Positions 1-9,066 are shown, counted from the first letter of the stretch. The stretch: 64,000 nucleotides of DNA from Methylobacterium terricola (GCF_006151805.1 NZ_VDDA01000006.1:62001-126000), one strand, 5' to 3'. Numbers and translations are program-made. The notes: generated by a model from the letters alone, not told the origin.

Positions 1-23
1 TGCGAGCGGTTGAGGAGTTGCGT

Positions 24-1244
24 GTGACAGCGACCACCGGAGCGGGCAGGGCGCTCGCGCGCCGCGCCGCGGGTCTGGCTCTGGCAGCCATCCTCGGAGC
101 CGCCGTCGCGGCCTCCGGCGCGCGGGCGCAAGCGTTCCAGACACTCGCGCCGCACGCGATCCTGATCGACGCCGATACCGGCGCGGTGCTGTTCGAGAAG
201 GGCGCCGACGAGCCGTTCTCGCCCGCCAGCATGGCCAAGCTGATGACCGTCGAGGTGCTCTTCGACGAGATGCGCAAGGGCAAGCTCGGCCCCGACACCG
301 AGTTCACCATCAGCGAGAATGCCTGGCGCCGCGGCGGCGCGGGCGGCGGCGGCTCGTCGATGTTCGCCCAGCTCAACAGCAAGGTGAAGCTGCCCGACCT
401 CCTACGCGGCATCGTGGTCCAGTCCGGCAACGACGCGGCGATCGCGGCGGCCGAGGGCGTCGCCGGCACCGAGGACAATTTTTCCCAGATCATGAACCGG
501 CACGCGAAGGAGATCGGGCTCGAGCGCTCGACCTTCCGCAACGCCACCGGCTACTCGGCGCCCGACCAGAAGGTGACGGCCCGGGACATGGCGAAGCTCG
601 CCATCCACCTGATCGAGGCCTATCCCGAGCAGTACAAGCTGTTCGCCGAGCGCGAATTCACCTGGAACAAGATCCGACAGCAGAACCGCAACCCGCTGCT
701 GACCCTCGACATCGGCGCCGACGGGCTGAAGACCGGCTACCTCGAGGAATCCGGGTACGGCCTGACCGGCTCGGCGGTGCAGAACGGCCAGCGCCTGGTC
801 CTGGTGGTGAGCGGCCTCAAGACCGCCCGCGACCGGGCCGCGGAATCGCGCAAGCTGCTCGAATGGGGCTTTCGCGCGTTCGAGGCGCGCCAGATCTTCA
901 ATGCCGGCGAGACCGTGGCCGAGGCCGAGACCTACGGCGCCGAGAAGGGCCGGGTGCCGCTCGTCACGAAGAAGCCGGTGCGGCTGCTTCTGCCGCGGGG
1001 CAACAGCGACCGGCTGGTGGCGCGCGCCACCTACCAGGGCCCGCTGGCCGCGCCGGTGGAGGAGGGGCGCGAGGTCGGCCGGCTCAAGGTCACCCGCGGC
1101 GAGCAGGTGGTGCTCGACATGCCGCTCTACACCGCCGAATCGGTCCCGGCCGGCACCATGACCCAGCGCGCCCTCGACGCCGCGCTCGAGGTCGGCACCG
1201 GCTGGTTCCGCCAGGCCCTCAGCCGGATCACCAGCAAGTCGTGA
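24..1244 (+). CDS. dacC: D-alanyl-D-alanine carboxypeptidase (PBP5/6 type)
   Basis: Periplasmic serine DD-carboxypeptidase that removes the terminal D-Ala from peptidoglycan pentapeptides. The N-terminus is an Arg-rich then hydrophobic signal peptide ending near ARAQA. The three penicillin-binding motifs are visible in order: SMAK (nucleophile Ser and Lys), SGN in the VQSGNDAA stretch, and KTG in GLKTGYL. A C-terminal PBP5-like beta domain follows, and the total of about 406 residues is normal for the family. The GTG at 24 is chosen because GAGGAG lies six bases upstream; an in-frame TTG at 18 abuts that site. The stop overlaps the tmk start (GTGA), so the gene heads a dacC-tmk-holB operon seen in related Hyphomicrobiales. 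Anything before base 12 lies outside the window. Confidence 0.93.
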   Translation: MTATTGAGRALARRAAGLALAAILGAAVAASGARAQAFQTLAPHAILIDADTGAVLFEKGADEPFSPASMAKLMTVEVLFDEMRKGKLGPDTEFTISENAWRRGGAGGGGSSMFAQLNSKVKLPDLLRGIVVQSGNDAAIAAAEGVAGTEDNFSQIMNRHAKEIGLERSTFRNATGYSAPDQKVTARDMAKLAIHLIEAYPEQYKLFAEREFTWNKIRQQNRNPLLTLDIGADGLKTGYLEESGYGLTGSAVQNGQRLVLVVSGLKTARDRAAESRKLLEWGFRAFEARQIFNAGETVAEAETYGAEKGRVPLVTKKPVRLLLPRGNSDRLVARATYQGPLAAPVEEGREVGRLKVTRGEQVVLDMPLYTAESVPAGTMTQRALDAALEVGTGWFRQALSRITSKS

Positions 1245-1963
1245 CGGGCGCCCCCCTGCCGGCCGGGCGTGCCGGCTGCTTCATCACCTTCGAGGGCGGC
1301 GAGGGCGCCGGCAAGTCGACCCAGATCGCCCGGCTCGCCGCCTGGCTGCGCACCGATGGCGGGAGCGAGGCAAGCAGGGCCCAGCCTAGCTGGGAGGTGG
1401 TGACCACCCGCGAGCCCGGCGGCTCGCCCCGGGCCGAGCGGATCCGCGCCGCGGTGCTGTCGGGCGTCGCCAAGCCCTACGGCCCCTTCGCCGAGGCGCT
1501 GATGTTCGCCGCCGCCCGCCTCGACCACCTCGCCACCCTGATCCGCCCGAGCCTCGCCCGCGGCGCCGTGGTCCTGTGCGACCGCTTCAGCGACTCGACC
1601 CGGGCCTACCAGGGCGCCGCAGGCGGGGTCGATGCGGAGACGCTGGCCGCCCTGGAGCGGGTGGTGGTCGGCACGACCCGGCCGGACCTGACCCTGATCC
1701 TCGACCTGCCGCCGGAGGCCGGCCTCGCCCGGGCCCGCCAGCGCGACCGCGCCGCCGCCCGCGGGCCCGACCGGTTCGAGGCCGAGGCCCTGGCGTTCCA
1801 CCAGCGCCTGCGGGCGGCTTTCCTCGCCATCGCCGAGGCCGAGCCGGCGCGCTGCGCGGTCATCGACGCGCGCGGCACCCCGGAGAGCGTCGCCCAGGCG
1901 ATCCGCCAGGCGGTGGCCGCGCGGCTGCCGCACCTCGCCCGCGGAGCCGCCGATGCCGCCTGA
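1241..1963 (+). CDS. tmk: Thymidylate kinase
   Basis: Cytoplasmic kinase that phosphorylates dTMP to dTDP for DNA synthesis. The P-loop FEGGEGAGKST sits near residue 20, the DRF motif with nearby Arg (CDRFSDSTRAYQG) near residue 115, and an Arg-rich LID (ARQRDRAAARG) in the C-terminal half. The length of 240 residues is slightly above the usual 205-215 because of a short insertion after the P-loop helix (TDGGSEASRAQPS). The GTG start at 1241 overlaps the dacC stop by four bases. A longer open frame extends upstream, but it runs inside dacC and is not protein-like. The gene also overlaps the start of holB by 11 bases, so translation of the three genes is probably coupled. Confidence 0.95.
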   Translation: MTGAPLPAGRAGCFITFEGGEGAGKSTQIARLAAWLRTDGGSEASRAQPSWEVVTTREPGGSPRAERIRAAVLSGVAKPYGPFAEALMFAAARLDHLATLIRPSLARGAVVLCDRFSDSTRAYQGAAGGVDAETLAALERVVVGTTRPDLTLILDLPPEAGLARARQRDRAAARGPDRFEAEALAFHQRLRAAFLAIAEAEPARCAVIDARGTPESVAQAIRQAVAARLPHLARGAADAA

Positions 1964-2990
1964 GAGAGGGGACGACGAGCTCGAGATCGGCGAGATCCCG
2001 GGCGTGCCGCGCCCGCGCGAGCGCCAGGACCTCGTCGGCCAGGAGGCCGCCGAGCGCGCGTTCCGCGAGGCGATCGGCGCCGGGCGGCTGCACCATGCCT
2101 GGCTGATCGGCGGGCCGAAGGGCATCGGCAAGGCGACGCTCGCCTTCCGGGTCGCCCGTCACCTGCTCGCCCGCGGCGACGGGCAGGGCACGCCCGACAG
2201 CCTGGCGCTGCCGCCCGGCCACACGGTGGCGCGGCAGGTCGCAGGTCTCGCCCATCCGAACCTCGTGCTGCTGCGGCGCCAGAAGGCGCCCGGCTCCAAG
2301 ACGATCCCGACCCAGATCGGCGTCGACGCGGCGCGCCGCGCGCTCCACCTCTTCGCCGCCACCTCGGCCGACGCGGGCTACCGGATCTGCATCGTCGACT
2401 GCGCCGACGAGCTGAACCTCGCCAGCGCCAACGCCCTCCTCAAGGTGATCGAGGAGCCGCCGCCGCGCTCGCTGTTCCTGATCGTCAGCCACGCCCCCGG
2501 CCGCCTCCTGCCGACGATCCGCTCGCGCTGCCGCCGCCTGACCTTGAAGCCGCTCACCGCCGGGACCGTGGCGCAGGTGCTGCACGGGCTTAGCCCCCCC
2601 CAGGCCGGTCATCCGCCGGCCTTGATCGAGCGGGCGGCATCCTTGAGCGAGGGCTCGGTCGCCCGCGCCCTCGACCTCCTCGATCCCGACACCCTCGCGG
2701 TGGTCGACGAGGTCGAGGCGCTCCTGGCGCAGGGCGACCGGCCGGATTGGCGCCGGGCCCTGAAGCTCGCCGAGCGGCTCGCCGGCCGCGACGCCGACGG
2801 GCTCTACGCCGCCGCCCTCGACACGGTGCAGCGGCGGCTCGCCGCCGCCATCGAGGAGCGCCAGGGCGAGCCGCCGGCCCGCCTCGCGGCGCTCGCCGAC
2901 GCCGCCGAGCGCGCCGCCAAGGCCGCCCGCGAGGCGCAGGTCTACAACCTCGACCGGCGGCCGGTGGTGCTGTCGCTGTTCGGCGCCTGA
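1953..2990 (+). CDS. holB: DNA polymerase III subunit delta'
   Basis: Clamp-loader subunit of the replicative polymerase, acting with DnaX and HolA. The protein opens with the typical alphaproteobacterial segment that ends in QDLVGQEAAER. It has a P-loop-like GGPKGIGKAT near residue 50, the DCADELN sequence of the Walker B region, NALLKVIEEPPPRSLFLIVSH, and the sensor-1 region IRSRCRRLTL. The 345 residues match family length. The ATG at 1953 lies inside the end of tmk, which fits the tmk-holB pairing found in many bacteria. Only three bases separate the stop from the next ATG. Confidence 0.93.
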   Translation: MPPERGDDELEIGEIPGVPRPRERQDLVGQEAAERAFREAIGAGRLHHAWLIGGPKGIGKATLAFRVARHLLARGDGQGTPDSLALPPGHTVARQVAGLAHPNLVLLRRQKAPGSKTIPTQIGVDAARRALHLFAATSADAGYRICIVDCADELNLASANALLKVIEEPPPRSLFLIVSHAPGRLLPTIRSRCRRLTLKPLTAGTVAQVLHGLSPPQAGHPPALIERAASLSEGSVARALDLLDPDTLAVVDEVEALLAQGDRPDWRRALKLAERLAGRDADGLYAAALDTVQRRLAAAIEERQGEPPARLAALADAAERAAKAAREAQVYNLDRRPVVLSLFGA

Positions 2991-2993
2991 GCG

Positions 2994-3845
2994 ATGCGCC
3001 TCTTCCCGCTCTCCGACCTCCATCTCGAACGCCGGCCCCTCGCCGCCGTGCCGGCCCCGACCCAGGATTTCGACCTGATGGTCTGCGCCGGCGACGTCTG
3101 GGAGGGCGAGCCGGAGCGGGGGCTCGCGGCGCTCCTCCAGCTCGCCGGCGAGCGGCCGGTCGTGCTGGTGCCGGGCAACCACGAGCGTTACGCGCCCTCG
3201 GAGGATCCGCGCACCGGCCCAGAGCTGCTGGCGGCGCTCCGGGCCGGGGTCGAGGCGATCAACCGCGCGGCCTCGCGCGAGCGGGTGGTCCTGCTCGAAG
3301 GCGGGGCCGTTCGGGTCGTCGACGGCGTGCGCTTCGTCGGCGCGACCCTGTGGAGCGACTGGCGCCTCGCCGGGCGCTGGCTGTCGCCCGATACGCCCGA
3401 CCGCCCGGAGGACCCGGTGGCCTTCGCCGCCGCCCGGATGACCGACCCGGCGACCGGCTCGCGCGAGTACCGGGCGATCCGCTCATCCGACGGCACGCCC
3501 TGGACGCCGCGGGCCGCGATGGACGCCCACGCCGCCGACCGGGCGGCGATGAGGGCGGCGCTCGCCCGGCCGCATCCGGGCCCGACCGTCGCGGTCACCC
3601 ACCACCCGCCGATCGCCGAAGCCGCCGACCGGTTTCGCGACGCCCCCGGCGTGCCCTGGTGGGTGCCGGCCTTCTACGCCACCACGCTCCTCGCCGACTT
3701 GGCCGAGGCGCATCGGCCCGACCTGTGGGTCTCGGGCCATTTCCATGCCGGCCACGACCTCCGGCTCCACGGCACCCGCTGCCTCGCCAACCCGGTCGAG
3801 GGCCGCACCTTCGATCCCGGGCTGGTGGCGGAGGTGACGGCCTGA
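2994..3845 (+). CDS. Calcineurin-like metallophosphoesterase
   Basis: Predicted cytoplasmic phosphoesterase with a binuclear metal centre. All the family blocks are present: SDLHLE (DxH), CAGDVW (GD), PGNHE (GNHE), VTHHPP, and SGHFH (GHxH). The length is 283 residues and no signal peptide or membrane segment is seen. The substrate cannot be read from sequence; relatives include nucleotidases, diadenosine tetraphosphatases and phosphodiesterases. It begins three bases after the holB stop, so it is co-transcribed with the replication genes. In many relatives metG follows holB at this point, so the phosphoesterase may be a lineage-specific insertion (inference). A GNRA-looped hairpin (3850-3867) lies just downstream. 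Confidence 0.85.
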   Translation: MRLFPLSDLHLERRPLAAVPAPTQDFDLMVCAGDVWEGEPERGLAALLQLAGERPVVLVPGNHERYAPSEDPRTGPELLAALRAGVEAINRAASRERVVLLEGGAVRVVDGVRFVGATLWSDWRLAGRWLSPDTPDRPEDPVAFAAARMTDPATGSREYRAIRSSDGTPWTPRAAMDAHAADRAAMRAALARPHPGPTVAVTHHPPIAEAADRFRDAPGVPWWVPAFYATTLLADLAEAHRPDLWVSGHFHAGHDLRLHGTRCLANPVEGRTFDPGLVAEVTA

Positions 3846-3921
3846 GCGACCCGGACGAGAGTCCGGGTGGGCCGGGCGCCGCGCCGCCCCATCATGACCC
3901 TTCGAGCGGAGGGGCATGGCG

Positions 3922-4143
3922 ATGAACGGCTTCCTGGCGGTGGTGCTGGTCTGCGCCCAGGCGATCCCGGTGCAGGATTGCGAGGAGGCGACCGCCACCG
4001 ACGTGTTCAAGACCAAGGTCGCGAGCGAGATCGGCTGCGCCACCGGCTGGCAGGAGATCATCGCCCGCTCGGAGATCCGCGAGGGGGTGGGGCGGAGCGC
4101 CTATCTCAAGACGCAGTGCCGGCGGGTGAAGGCGGGCGGCTGA
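3922..4143 (+). CDS. Small four-cysteine protein of unknown function
   Basis: Not recognised. The protein is about 73 residues with a short hydrophobic N-terminus (MNGFLAVVLVCAQ) that could be a short signal or anchor segment. Four cysteines follow across the protein (LVC, QDC, EIGC, TQC), which could form disulfides after export. Two in-frame ATGs are present at 3916 and 3922. The second is preferred because the ribosome site GGAGGGG is seven bases from it but touches the first. It lies 70 bases downstream of the metallophosphoesterase on the same strand and may be the last gene of that operon. Confidence 0.6.
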   Translation: MNGFLAVVLVCAQAIPVQDCEEATATDVFKTKVASEIGCATGWQEIIARSEIREGVGRSAYLKTQCRRVKAGG

Positions 4144-4334
4144 GCCAGCGGGTAGCGTCGTGCCGATCCGCGATCGCCCATCGACGCGCCGAACACGGAT
4201 TCCGGGTGGCGCCTGCCGCCGTGACGGCGACGGTCGCAATCACGAAAAGTTTCCGCCTGGGACGCGTCCGGCCGGATCGGTCAGCGTGGCAGCTCTCCCC
4301 CCTTGCCGCTAGATTGCGGCGAGGGAGACCCGCC

Positions 4335-5816
4335 TTGCCCAAGAACATCGTCATCTTTTCGGACGGAACGGGACAAGGCGGCGGCCTGCTGCCCGACGAG
4401 AATCGCAGCAACGTCTACAAGCTGTTTCGGGCTGCGCGGGTCTGCCCGGACACGCGCATCGATCCGGCCGAACAGGTCGCCTTCTACGATCCCGGATTGG
4501 GCTCGACGATGGCCGGCATGCGCATCAAGGTCGGAGGGTGGCGCCGGATCTACGATATCCTGAGCCGGGCCACCGGCCTCGGCATCACGCAGAACATCAT
4601 CGATTGCTACGCCGCGATCCTGCGCGTGTGGGAGCCGGGCGACCGCATCTACCTGATCGGGTTCAGCCGCGGCGCCTACACCGTGCGCTGCGTCGCCGGG
4701 GTGCTCGGCCTGTGCGGCATCCCCACCCGGGGCGCGGACGGAGCGCCGCTGCGGCGCGATCCGGCGGCCTTGAACACCTTCGCGAAGGAAGCGGTCAAGG
4801 ACGTCTACCAGTTCGGCAATTCCGTGAAGGGCGACCCGTACCGCCCGGTCCGGCTGGAACTGGCCGAGCGCTTCCGGAGCCGCTACGCCTCCGCCGCCCC
4901 GAACGATCCCGCGCTGGCCAATGCCTATCCCTACTTCATCGGCGTCTGGGACACCGTCGCGGCGCTCGGGTTGACCACCGGCCGGACCCTGGCCCTGGCG
5001 GGCGGCCTCATCACCGTGATCGGCCTCCTCGCGGTCGTCGGCAACCTGCTCCGCGCATGGCTGTTCAACGACCGGGTCGATGCGGCCTCGTATTGGTGGA
5101 TGTTCCTGTTCGTCTTCGGCATCGGTGCAGCCGCCGCCGCGGTCGCCTGGCTGCGGACCTACGTCAAGTTTACGACGAAGAGCAGTCGGCCCGTGCTCCA
5201 GACCCTCCACGTCACCGGCTGGCGCGTCACGTTCTACGACACCGTCCTGAGCCCGTACGTGCAGCATGCGCGGCATGCCCTGGCGATCGACGAGAACCGC
5301 AAGGATTTCGACAGGGTGCCGTGGACCGACACGCCCGGCAAAGCGGCCGAGGCCGCCACGACGACCAGGCAGGACGGCCATACCCAGCTGATCCAGCTGT
5401 GGTTCGCCGGCGTCCACTCGGACGTGGGGGGCAGCTACATCGAGAACGAAGCCCGGCTGTCCGACATCGCCCTGGCCTGGATGGTGGACGAGGCGACGGG
5501 CCTGCCGGAGCCTTTGCGGGTCGATCGCACGATGCTGAACCTCTGGCCCTCGGCCACGGGCCCGCAGCACGACGAGCGCAAGAGCACCGTGGCGGGGTGG
5601 CCGGCCTGGACGGTGTGGCTGCTGACGCGGATCTGGGCCCGGGAGGAGCTGGGCTGGAAGCCTTGGGTGCGCCACGTTCCGCGCAATGCGCCGCTGCACT
5701 CGTCGGTGCTCGATCGGTTCGCGGCGCCTGCGCCCGGTGTTCTGCACTACGACGTCATGCAACCGTATCGCCCCGAAGCGTTGCGCAACCACACCGAGAC
5801 GCATCACTCATATTGA
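4335..5816 (+). CDS. DUF2235 alpha/beta hydrolase, Tle1-like, with central membrane segments
   Basis: Predicted lipase-type hydrolase of the DUF2235 family, which includes the Tle1 type VI phospholipase effectors. The N-terminus KNIVIFSDGTGQ and the nucleophile elbow IGFSRGAYTVR (GxSxG) are diagnostic. FIGVWDTVAALG, and the HSDVGG catalytic-His region in the C-terminal half, complete the expected blocks. Two hydrophobic segments (about residues 215-240 and 255-275) split the domain and suggest membrane association. The start is a TTG at 4335 with a GAGGGAG site upstream; the open frame continues further 5' without protein-like sequence. No vgrG, immunity or other type VI gene lies nearby, so a housekeeping lipid hydrolase is as likely as an effector. 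Confidence 0.8.
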   Translation: MPKNIVIFSDGTGQGGGLLPDENRSNVYKLFRAARVCPDTRIDPAEQVAFYDPGLGSTMAGMRIKVGGWRRIYDILSRATGLGITQNIIDCYAAILRVWEPGDRIYLIGFSRGAYTVRCVAGVLGLCGIPTRGADGAPLRRDPAALNTFAKEAVKDVYQFGNSVKGDPYRPVRLELAERFRSRYASAAPNDPALANAYPYFIGVWDTVAALGLTTGRTLALAGGLITVIGLLAVVGNLLRAWLFNDRVDAASYWWMFLFVFGIGAAAAAVAWLRTYVKFTTKSSRPVLQTLHVTGWRVTFYDTVLSPYVQHARHALAIDENRKDFDRVPWTDTPGKAAEAATTTRQDGHTQLIQLWFAGVHSDVGGSYIENEARLSDIALAWMVDEATGLPEPLRVDRTMLNLWPSATGPQHDERKSTVAGWPAWTVWLLTRIWAREELGWKPWVRHVPRNAPLHSSVLDRFAAPAPGVLHYDVMQPYRPEALRNHTETHHSY

Positions 5817-5920
5817 TCAGGATTTCGATCGATCCGCACCGCAGCGATCGCGCGTTCGCAGGCCGGAACGCCGCAGCGCCGGGTCGGACGCCGCTCCGGC
5901 GCGCACGGTCCCGACCGTCC

Positions 5921-6289
5921 CTACCGGTCGTGCTTGATGTAGGCGAAGCGCGGATCGGTCGGCGTGCCCTCGAGCGCGCCGCCCTCCAGCCCCGGCTGCC
6001 AGCCGACCACCTCCTCGATCTTCCGCGCCAGGGCGAAGTCCTTGTCGGTCAGGCCCTTGGCCGAATGGGTGGTGAGCCGCACCTCGACCCAGGCATAGGA
6101 GGCGGTGAGGTCCGGATGGTGCCAGGCCGCCTCGGCGAGGTGGCCGATCGTGTTGATCACCATCAGGGTGCCCTTCCAGCTGTTCGTCCGGTAGGTGCGG
6201 GTGATCCAGCCGTCGGCCGCCGTCCAGGCCGGCAGATCGGCAAGGCGTGCGGCGACCGCGTCGGGGGCGAGAACCTGGTCTTTCGGCAT
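5921..6289 (-). CDS. phhB: 4a-hydroxytetrahydrobiopterin dehydratase
   Basis: Pterin-4a-carbinolamine dehydratase, which recycles the pterin cofactor of phenylalanine hydroxylase and can act in other pterin or molybdopterin metabolism. The family signature is seen as AAWHHPDL followed by YAWVEVRLTTHSAKGLTDKDFALARKIE across the C-terminal half; the adjacent His residues and HPD motif form the active site. The ATG at 6289 opens the recognisable domain (MPKDQVLAPD), giving 122 residues, slightly longer than the usual ~100 owing to a C-terminal tail. The open frame upstream of this ATG is Arg/Pro-rich and not protein-like. The gene stands alone on the minus strand, divergent from the ABC operon. 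Confidence 0.9.
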   Translation of the reverse strand: MPKDQVLAPDAVAARLADLPAWTAADGWITRTYRTNSWKGTLMVINTIGHLAEAAWHHPDLTASYAWVEVRLTTHSAKGLTDKDFALARKIEEVVGWQPGLEGGALEGTPTDPRFAYIKHDR

Positions 6290-6450
6290 GGCTTCGTCGT
6301 CCTGACGAGAGTACAAGTGACCGCGGCGGCGGACCCGCCCAGGGTGCGGCCTCGCGGCCCGGCGCGCAAGCGGTGGACGCCGCGGCCCGCGCCGCCTACC
6401 TCTTCCGGGGAACGGCCGGCGACACGGCCGGGGACAGGAGGAGGGGGGCC

Positions 6451-7446
6451 ATGCTCTCACGGCGCGGATTGATGGCGGCGGCCGGGCTGTGGCCGATCGC
6501 GCTCCGTGCGGCCGGGGCGCAGCCGGCCGTTCCGCAGACCTCGCTCAAGGTCGGGCTCCTGCCCTTCGGCACCGTCTCGTGGGAGGCGGCCGTCATCAAG
6601 GCGGAGGGGATCGACGCGGCGGAGGGGCTATCCGTTGAGGGCGTGCGCCTCGCCGGGAGCGAGGCCGCCCGCATCGCCTTCCAGGGCGGCCAGGTCGACA
6701 CCATCGTGTCCGACCTGCTCTGGGCCGCGCGCCTGCGGGCCGAGGGGCGGGCGGTGAAGTTCCTGCCCTATTCCTCGACCGAGGGCGCCCTGATGGTGCC
6801 GGGAGGAAGCTCCGTGACCGGCGTCGCCGGCCTCGCCGGCAAGCGCCTCGGCGTGGCGGGGGGGCCGCTCGACAAGAACTGGCTGCTGCTGCGGGCCCGG
6901 GCCCGCGAGAAGGACGGGCTCGACCTCGAGCGCGAGGCGCAACCGGTCTTCGGCGCGCCGCCGCTCCTGATGCGCAAGCTCGAGACCGGCGAGCTCGACG
7001 CCGCGCTCCTGTACTGGACCTTCTGCGCCCGGCTCGAGGCGCGGGGCTTCCGCCGCCTGATCGGCGCCGACGGCATCGCCGAGGCCTTCGGGGTCGAAGG
7101 CCCGATCGCGCTCCTCGGCTACGTCTTCGACGAGGCCCTGCTGCAGCGCCAGCCCCATGCCGTCGCGGGCTTTGCCCGCGCCTCGGCCCGGGCCAAGCAG
7201 GCGCTCGCCGGAAGCGACACCGCCTGGGCGCCGGTGCGCCCGCTGATGGCGGCGGAGGACGAGGCGACCTACGCCACCCTCAAGCGCGCCTTCCTGGACG
7301 GCATCCCGCGCCGCCCGGCCGCCGCCGAGCGCATGGATGCCGAGCGCCTCTACGCGGTGCTGGCCCGGCTCGGCGGCGAGCGCCTGGTCGGTACTGCGGC
7401 GACCCTGCCGGACGGGCTGTACTGGGATGGCGGGCCGAATGGCTGA
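6451..7446 (+). CDS. ABC transporter substrate-binding protein, Ssu/Tau/NMT1-like
   Basis: Periplasmic binding protein of the nitrate/sulfonate/taurine importer superfamily. The N-terminus MLSRRGLMAAAGLW resembles a Tat-type or Sec signal peptide, and mature sequence starts near AQPAVPQTSLKVG. The segments GSEAARIAFQGGQVDTIVSD and TGELDAALLYW are typical of the NMT1/SsuA fold. The ATG at 6451 has GGAGGAGG upstream; the open frame runs earlier but there is Arg-rich shadow sequence. It is the first gene of a binding protein-permease-ATPase set. The substrate is not readable; sulfonates, nitrate or a thiamine precursor are all possible. Confidence 0.82.
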   Translation: MLSRRGLMAAAGLWPIALRAAGAQPAVPQTSLKVGLLPFGTVSWEAAVIKAEGIDAAEGLSVEGVRLAGSEAARIAFQGGQVDTIVSDLLWAARLRAEGRAVKFLPYSSTEGALMVPGGSSVTGVAGLAGKRLGVAGGPLDKNWLLLRARAREKDGLDLEREAQPVFGAPPLLMRKLETGELDAALLYWTFCARLEARGFRRLIGADGIAEAFGVEGPIALLGYVFDEALLQRQPHAVAGFARASARAKQALAGSDTAWAPVRPLMAAEDEATYATLKRAFLDGIPRRPAAAERMDAERLYAVLARLGGERLVGTAATLPDGLYWDGGPNG

Positions 7447-7473
7447 GCGGTCCCCGCGCCTATCGCCCGCCTG

Positions 7474-8208
7474 ATGGCCGTCCTTGCCCGCCTCGGCTCG
7501 GTACTCCTGCTCCTGGCGCTCTGGTGGCTGGCGAGCCGCAGCGTCGATCCCCGCACCCTGCCGTCGCCGGAGGCGGTGGCGGCGTTCGTGGTGCGGGAGG
7601 CGGCCTCGGGCGATCTCCTGCGCAATGTCGGCATCACGCTGTGGCGGGTCGCCGCCTCGTTCTGCCTCGCCATGGCGACCGGGGCGGTGCTCGGCATCGC
7701 GCTCGGCCGCTCGCGGGCCGCCGACCGGCTCCTCGATACGCCGCTGCTCGTGCTGCTCAACACCCCGGCGCTGGTCATCACGGTGCTCGCCTATATCTGG
7801 CTCGGCCTGACCGAGACCGCGGCGATCCTGGCGGTGGCGCTGAACAAGATGCCGAACGTCGCGGTGATCCTGCGCGAGGGCGCCCGCGGGCTCGATCCGG
7901 GCCTGGAGGAGATGGCTGAGGCCTACCGCTACGACCGCCGCACCTGGATCCGCCACGTGCTCCTGCCCCAGCTCGAGCCCTTCGCGGTGGCGGCGGCGCG
8001 CTCGGGCGTGTCGCTCGCCTGGAAGATCGTGCTGGTGGTCGAGCTGCTCGGCCGGCCGAACGGCGTCGGCTACGCGATCTCGTACTATTTCCAGCTCTTC
8101 GACGTCGCGGCCCTGATCGGCTACAGCCTCGTGTTCAGCGCCGTGATGCTGGCGGTCGACGCCGGGCTGCTCCGCCCCCTCGACGCCCGGGCCCGCCGAT
8201 GGCGCTGA
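7474..8208 (+). CDS. ABC transporter permease, SsuC/TauC-like
   Basis: Inner-membrane subunit of the importer encoded by the flanking genes. About six hydrophobic helices are seen over 244 residues, beginning with LGSVLLLLALWWLA. The cytoplasmic EAA loop that docks on the ATPase is recognisable near residue 150 (MAEAYRYDRRTWIRHVLLPQ). The start ATG lies 27 bases after the binding-protein stop, and the 3' end overlaps the ATPase gene by ten bases, so the three genes form one operon. Length and topology are normal for the family. Confidence 0.85.
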   Translation: MAVLARLGSVLLLLALWWLASRSVDPRTLPSPEAVAAFVVREAASGDLLRNVGITLWRVAASFCLAMATGAVLGIALGRSRAADRLLDTPLLVLLNTPALVITVLAYIWLGLTETAAILAVALNKMPNVAVILREGARGLDPGLEEMAEAYRYDRRTWIRHVLLPQLEPFAVAAARSGVSLAWKIVLVVELLGRPNGVGYAISYYFQLFDVAALIGYSLVFSAVMLAVDAGLLRPLDARARRWR

Positions 8209-8969
8209 CCAAGCCCGCCGCCGAGTTCCGCCGCGCGGCGGCCACCCCGATCCTCACCCTGACGGTCCGCCGCAAGGTCTACCGCCCGGCCGGGTCCGAG
8301 CCGGTCGAGGCGGTGCGCGACCTCGCCGTCACGGTCCGGGCCGCGGAGATTCTGTGCCTGATCGGGCCTTCGGGGGCGGGCAAGACCACGACCCTGCGCA
8401 TCCTGCTCGGGCTCGACCGCGACTTCGAGGGCAGCCTGACCGCGGATCCGGGCTTGCGCATCGGCATGGTGTTCCAGGAGCCGCGGCTCCTGCCCTGGCG
8501 GACCGTCGAGGAGAACGTGCGGCTCTCCCTGCCGCGGGCCGAGCGCGGGCAGTCGCTCGACGCCTTGTTCGAGGAGCTCGGCCTCTCGGCCTGGCGCGGA
8601 CGCTACCCCCGGGCTCTGTCGCTCGGCATGGCCCGCCGGGTCGCGCTCGCTCGCGCCTTGGCGCTGGCGCCGCGCCTCCTCGTCCTCGACGAGCCGTTCG
8701 TCTCCCTCGACGACGCGGCGGCTTCGTCTCTCCGCGCGGCGGTGTTCGGCAGCGCCGGCTCCCGCGGCGCGGCGGTGCTGATGGTGACCCACAACGTGCC
8801 GGAAGCCCTCGCGGTGGCCGACCGGCTGCTGCTGCTCTCCGGCCGGCCGGCGAGCCTGGTGGCGGAGGTGCCGCTGCCGACGCCGAAGAGCGAGCGCGGG
8901 CGGGACTGGGGGGAGGCGGTGCGGCGGGATCTGGCGGCGCGGTATCCGGGCACGGTCGCGGAGGGGTGA
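8199..8969 (+). CDS. ABC transporter ATP-binding protein, SsuB/TauB-like
   Basis: Cytoplasmic ATPase that drives the importer. Walker A is GPSGAGKTTT, the Q-loop is MVFQEPRLLPW, Walker B is LLVLDEPF and the H-loop is MVTHNV. The signature is altered: LSLGMARRVALARAL replaces the usual LSGGMQQRVALARA, so the first glycine of LSGG is Leu. The first ~25 residues form an N-terminal extension. The ATG at 8199 lies inside the end of the permease gene. The length of 256 residues is normal. Confidence 0.85.
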   Translation: MALTKPAAEFRRAAATPILTLTVRRKVYRPAGSEPVEAVRDLAVTVRAAEILCLIGPSGAGKTTTLRILLGLDRDFEGSLTADPGLRIGMVFQEPRLLPWRTVEENVRLSLPRAERGQSLDALFEELGLSAWRGRYPRALSLGMARRVALARALALAPRLLVLDEPFVSLDDAAASSLRAAVFGSAGSRGAAVLMVTHNVPEALAVADRLLLLSGRPASLVAEVPLPTPKSERGRDWGEAVRRDLAARYPGTVAEG

Positions 8970-9066
8970 CGCGAAGCGGGCAGGGGTTGCACACGGATCG
9001 CTCCTCGCCGTGCACCCCGCCTGCTACAGCACCGGCAAAGCCGAAAAGCCGATTCGAGGAACGCCC

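Noticed and set aside
3850..3867. CCCGGAC-GAGA-GTCCGGG hairpin as a terminator
   Set aside because: There is no T run, and the next gene on the same strand follows closely; it may be an RNA stability element instead.
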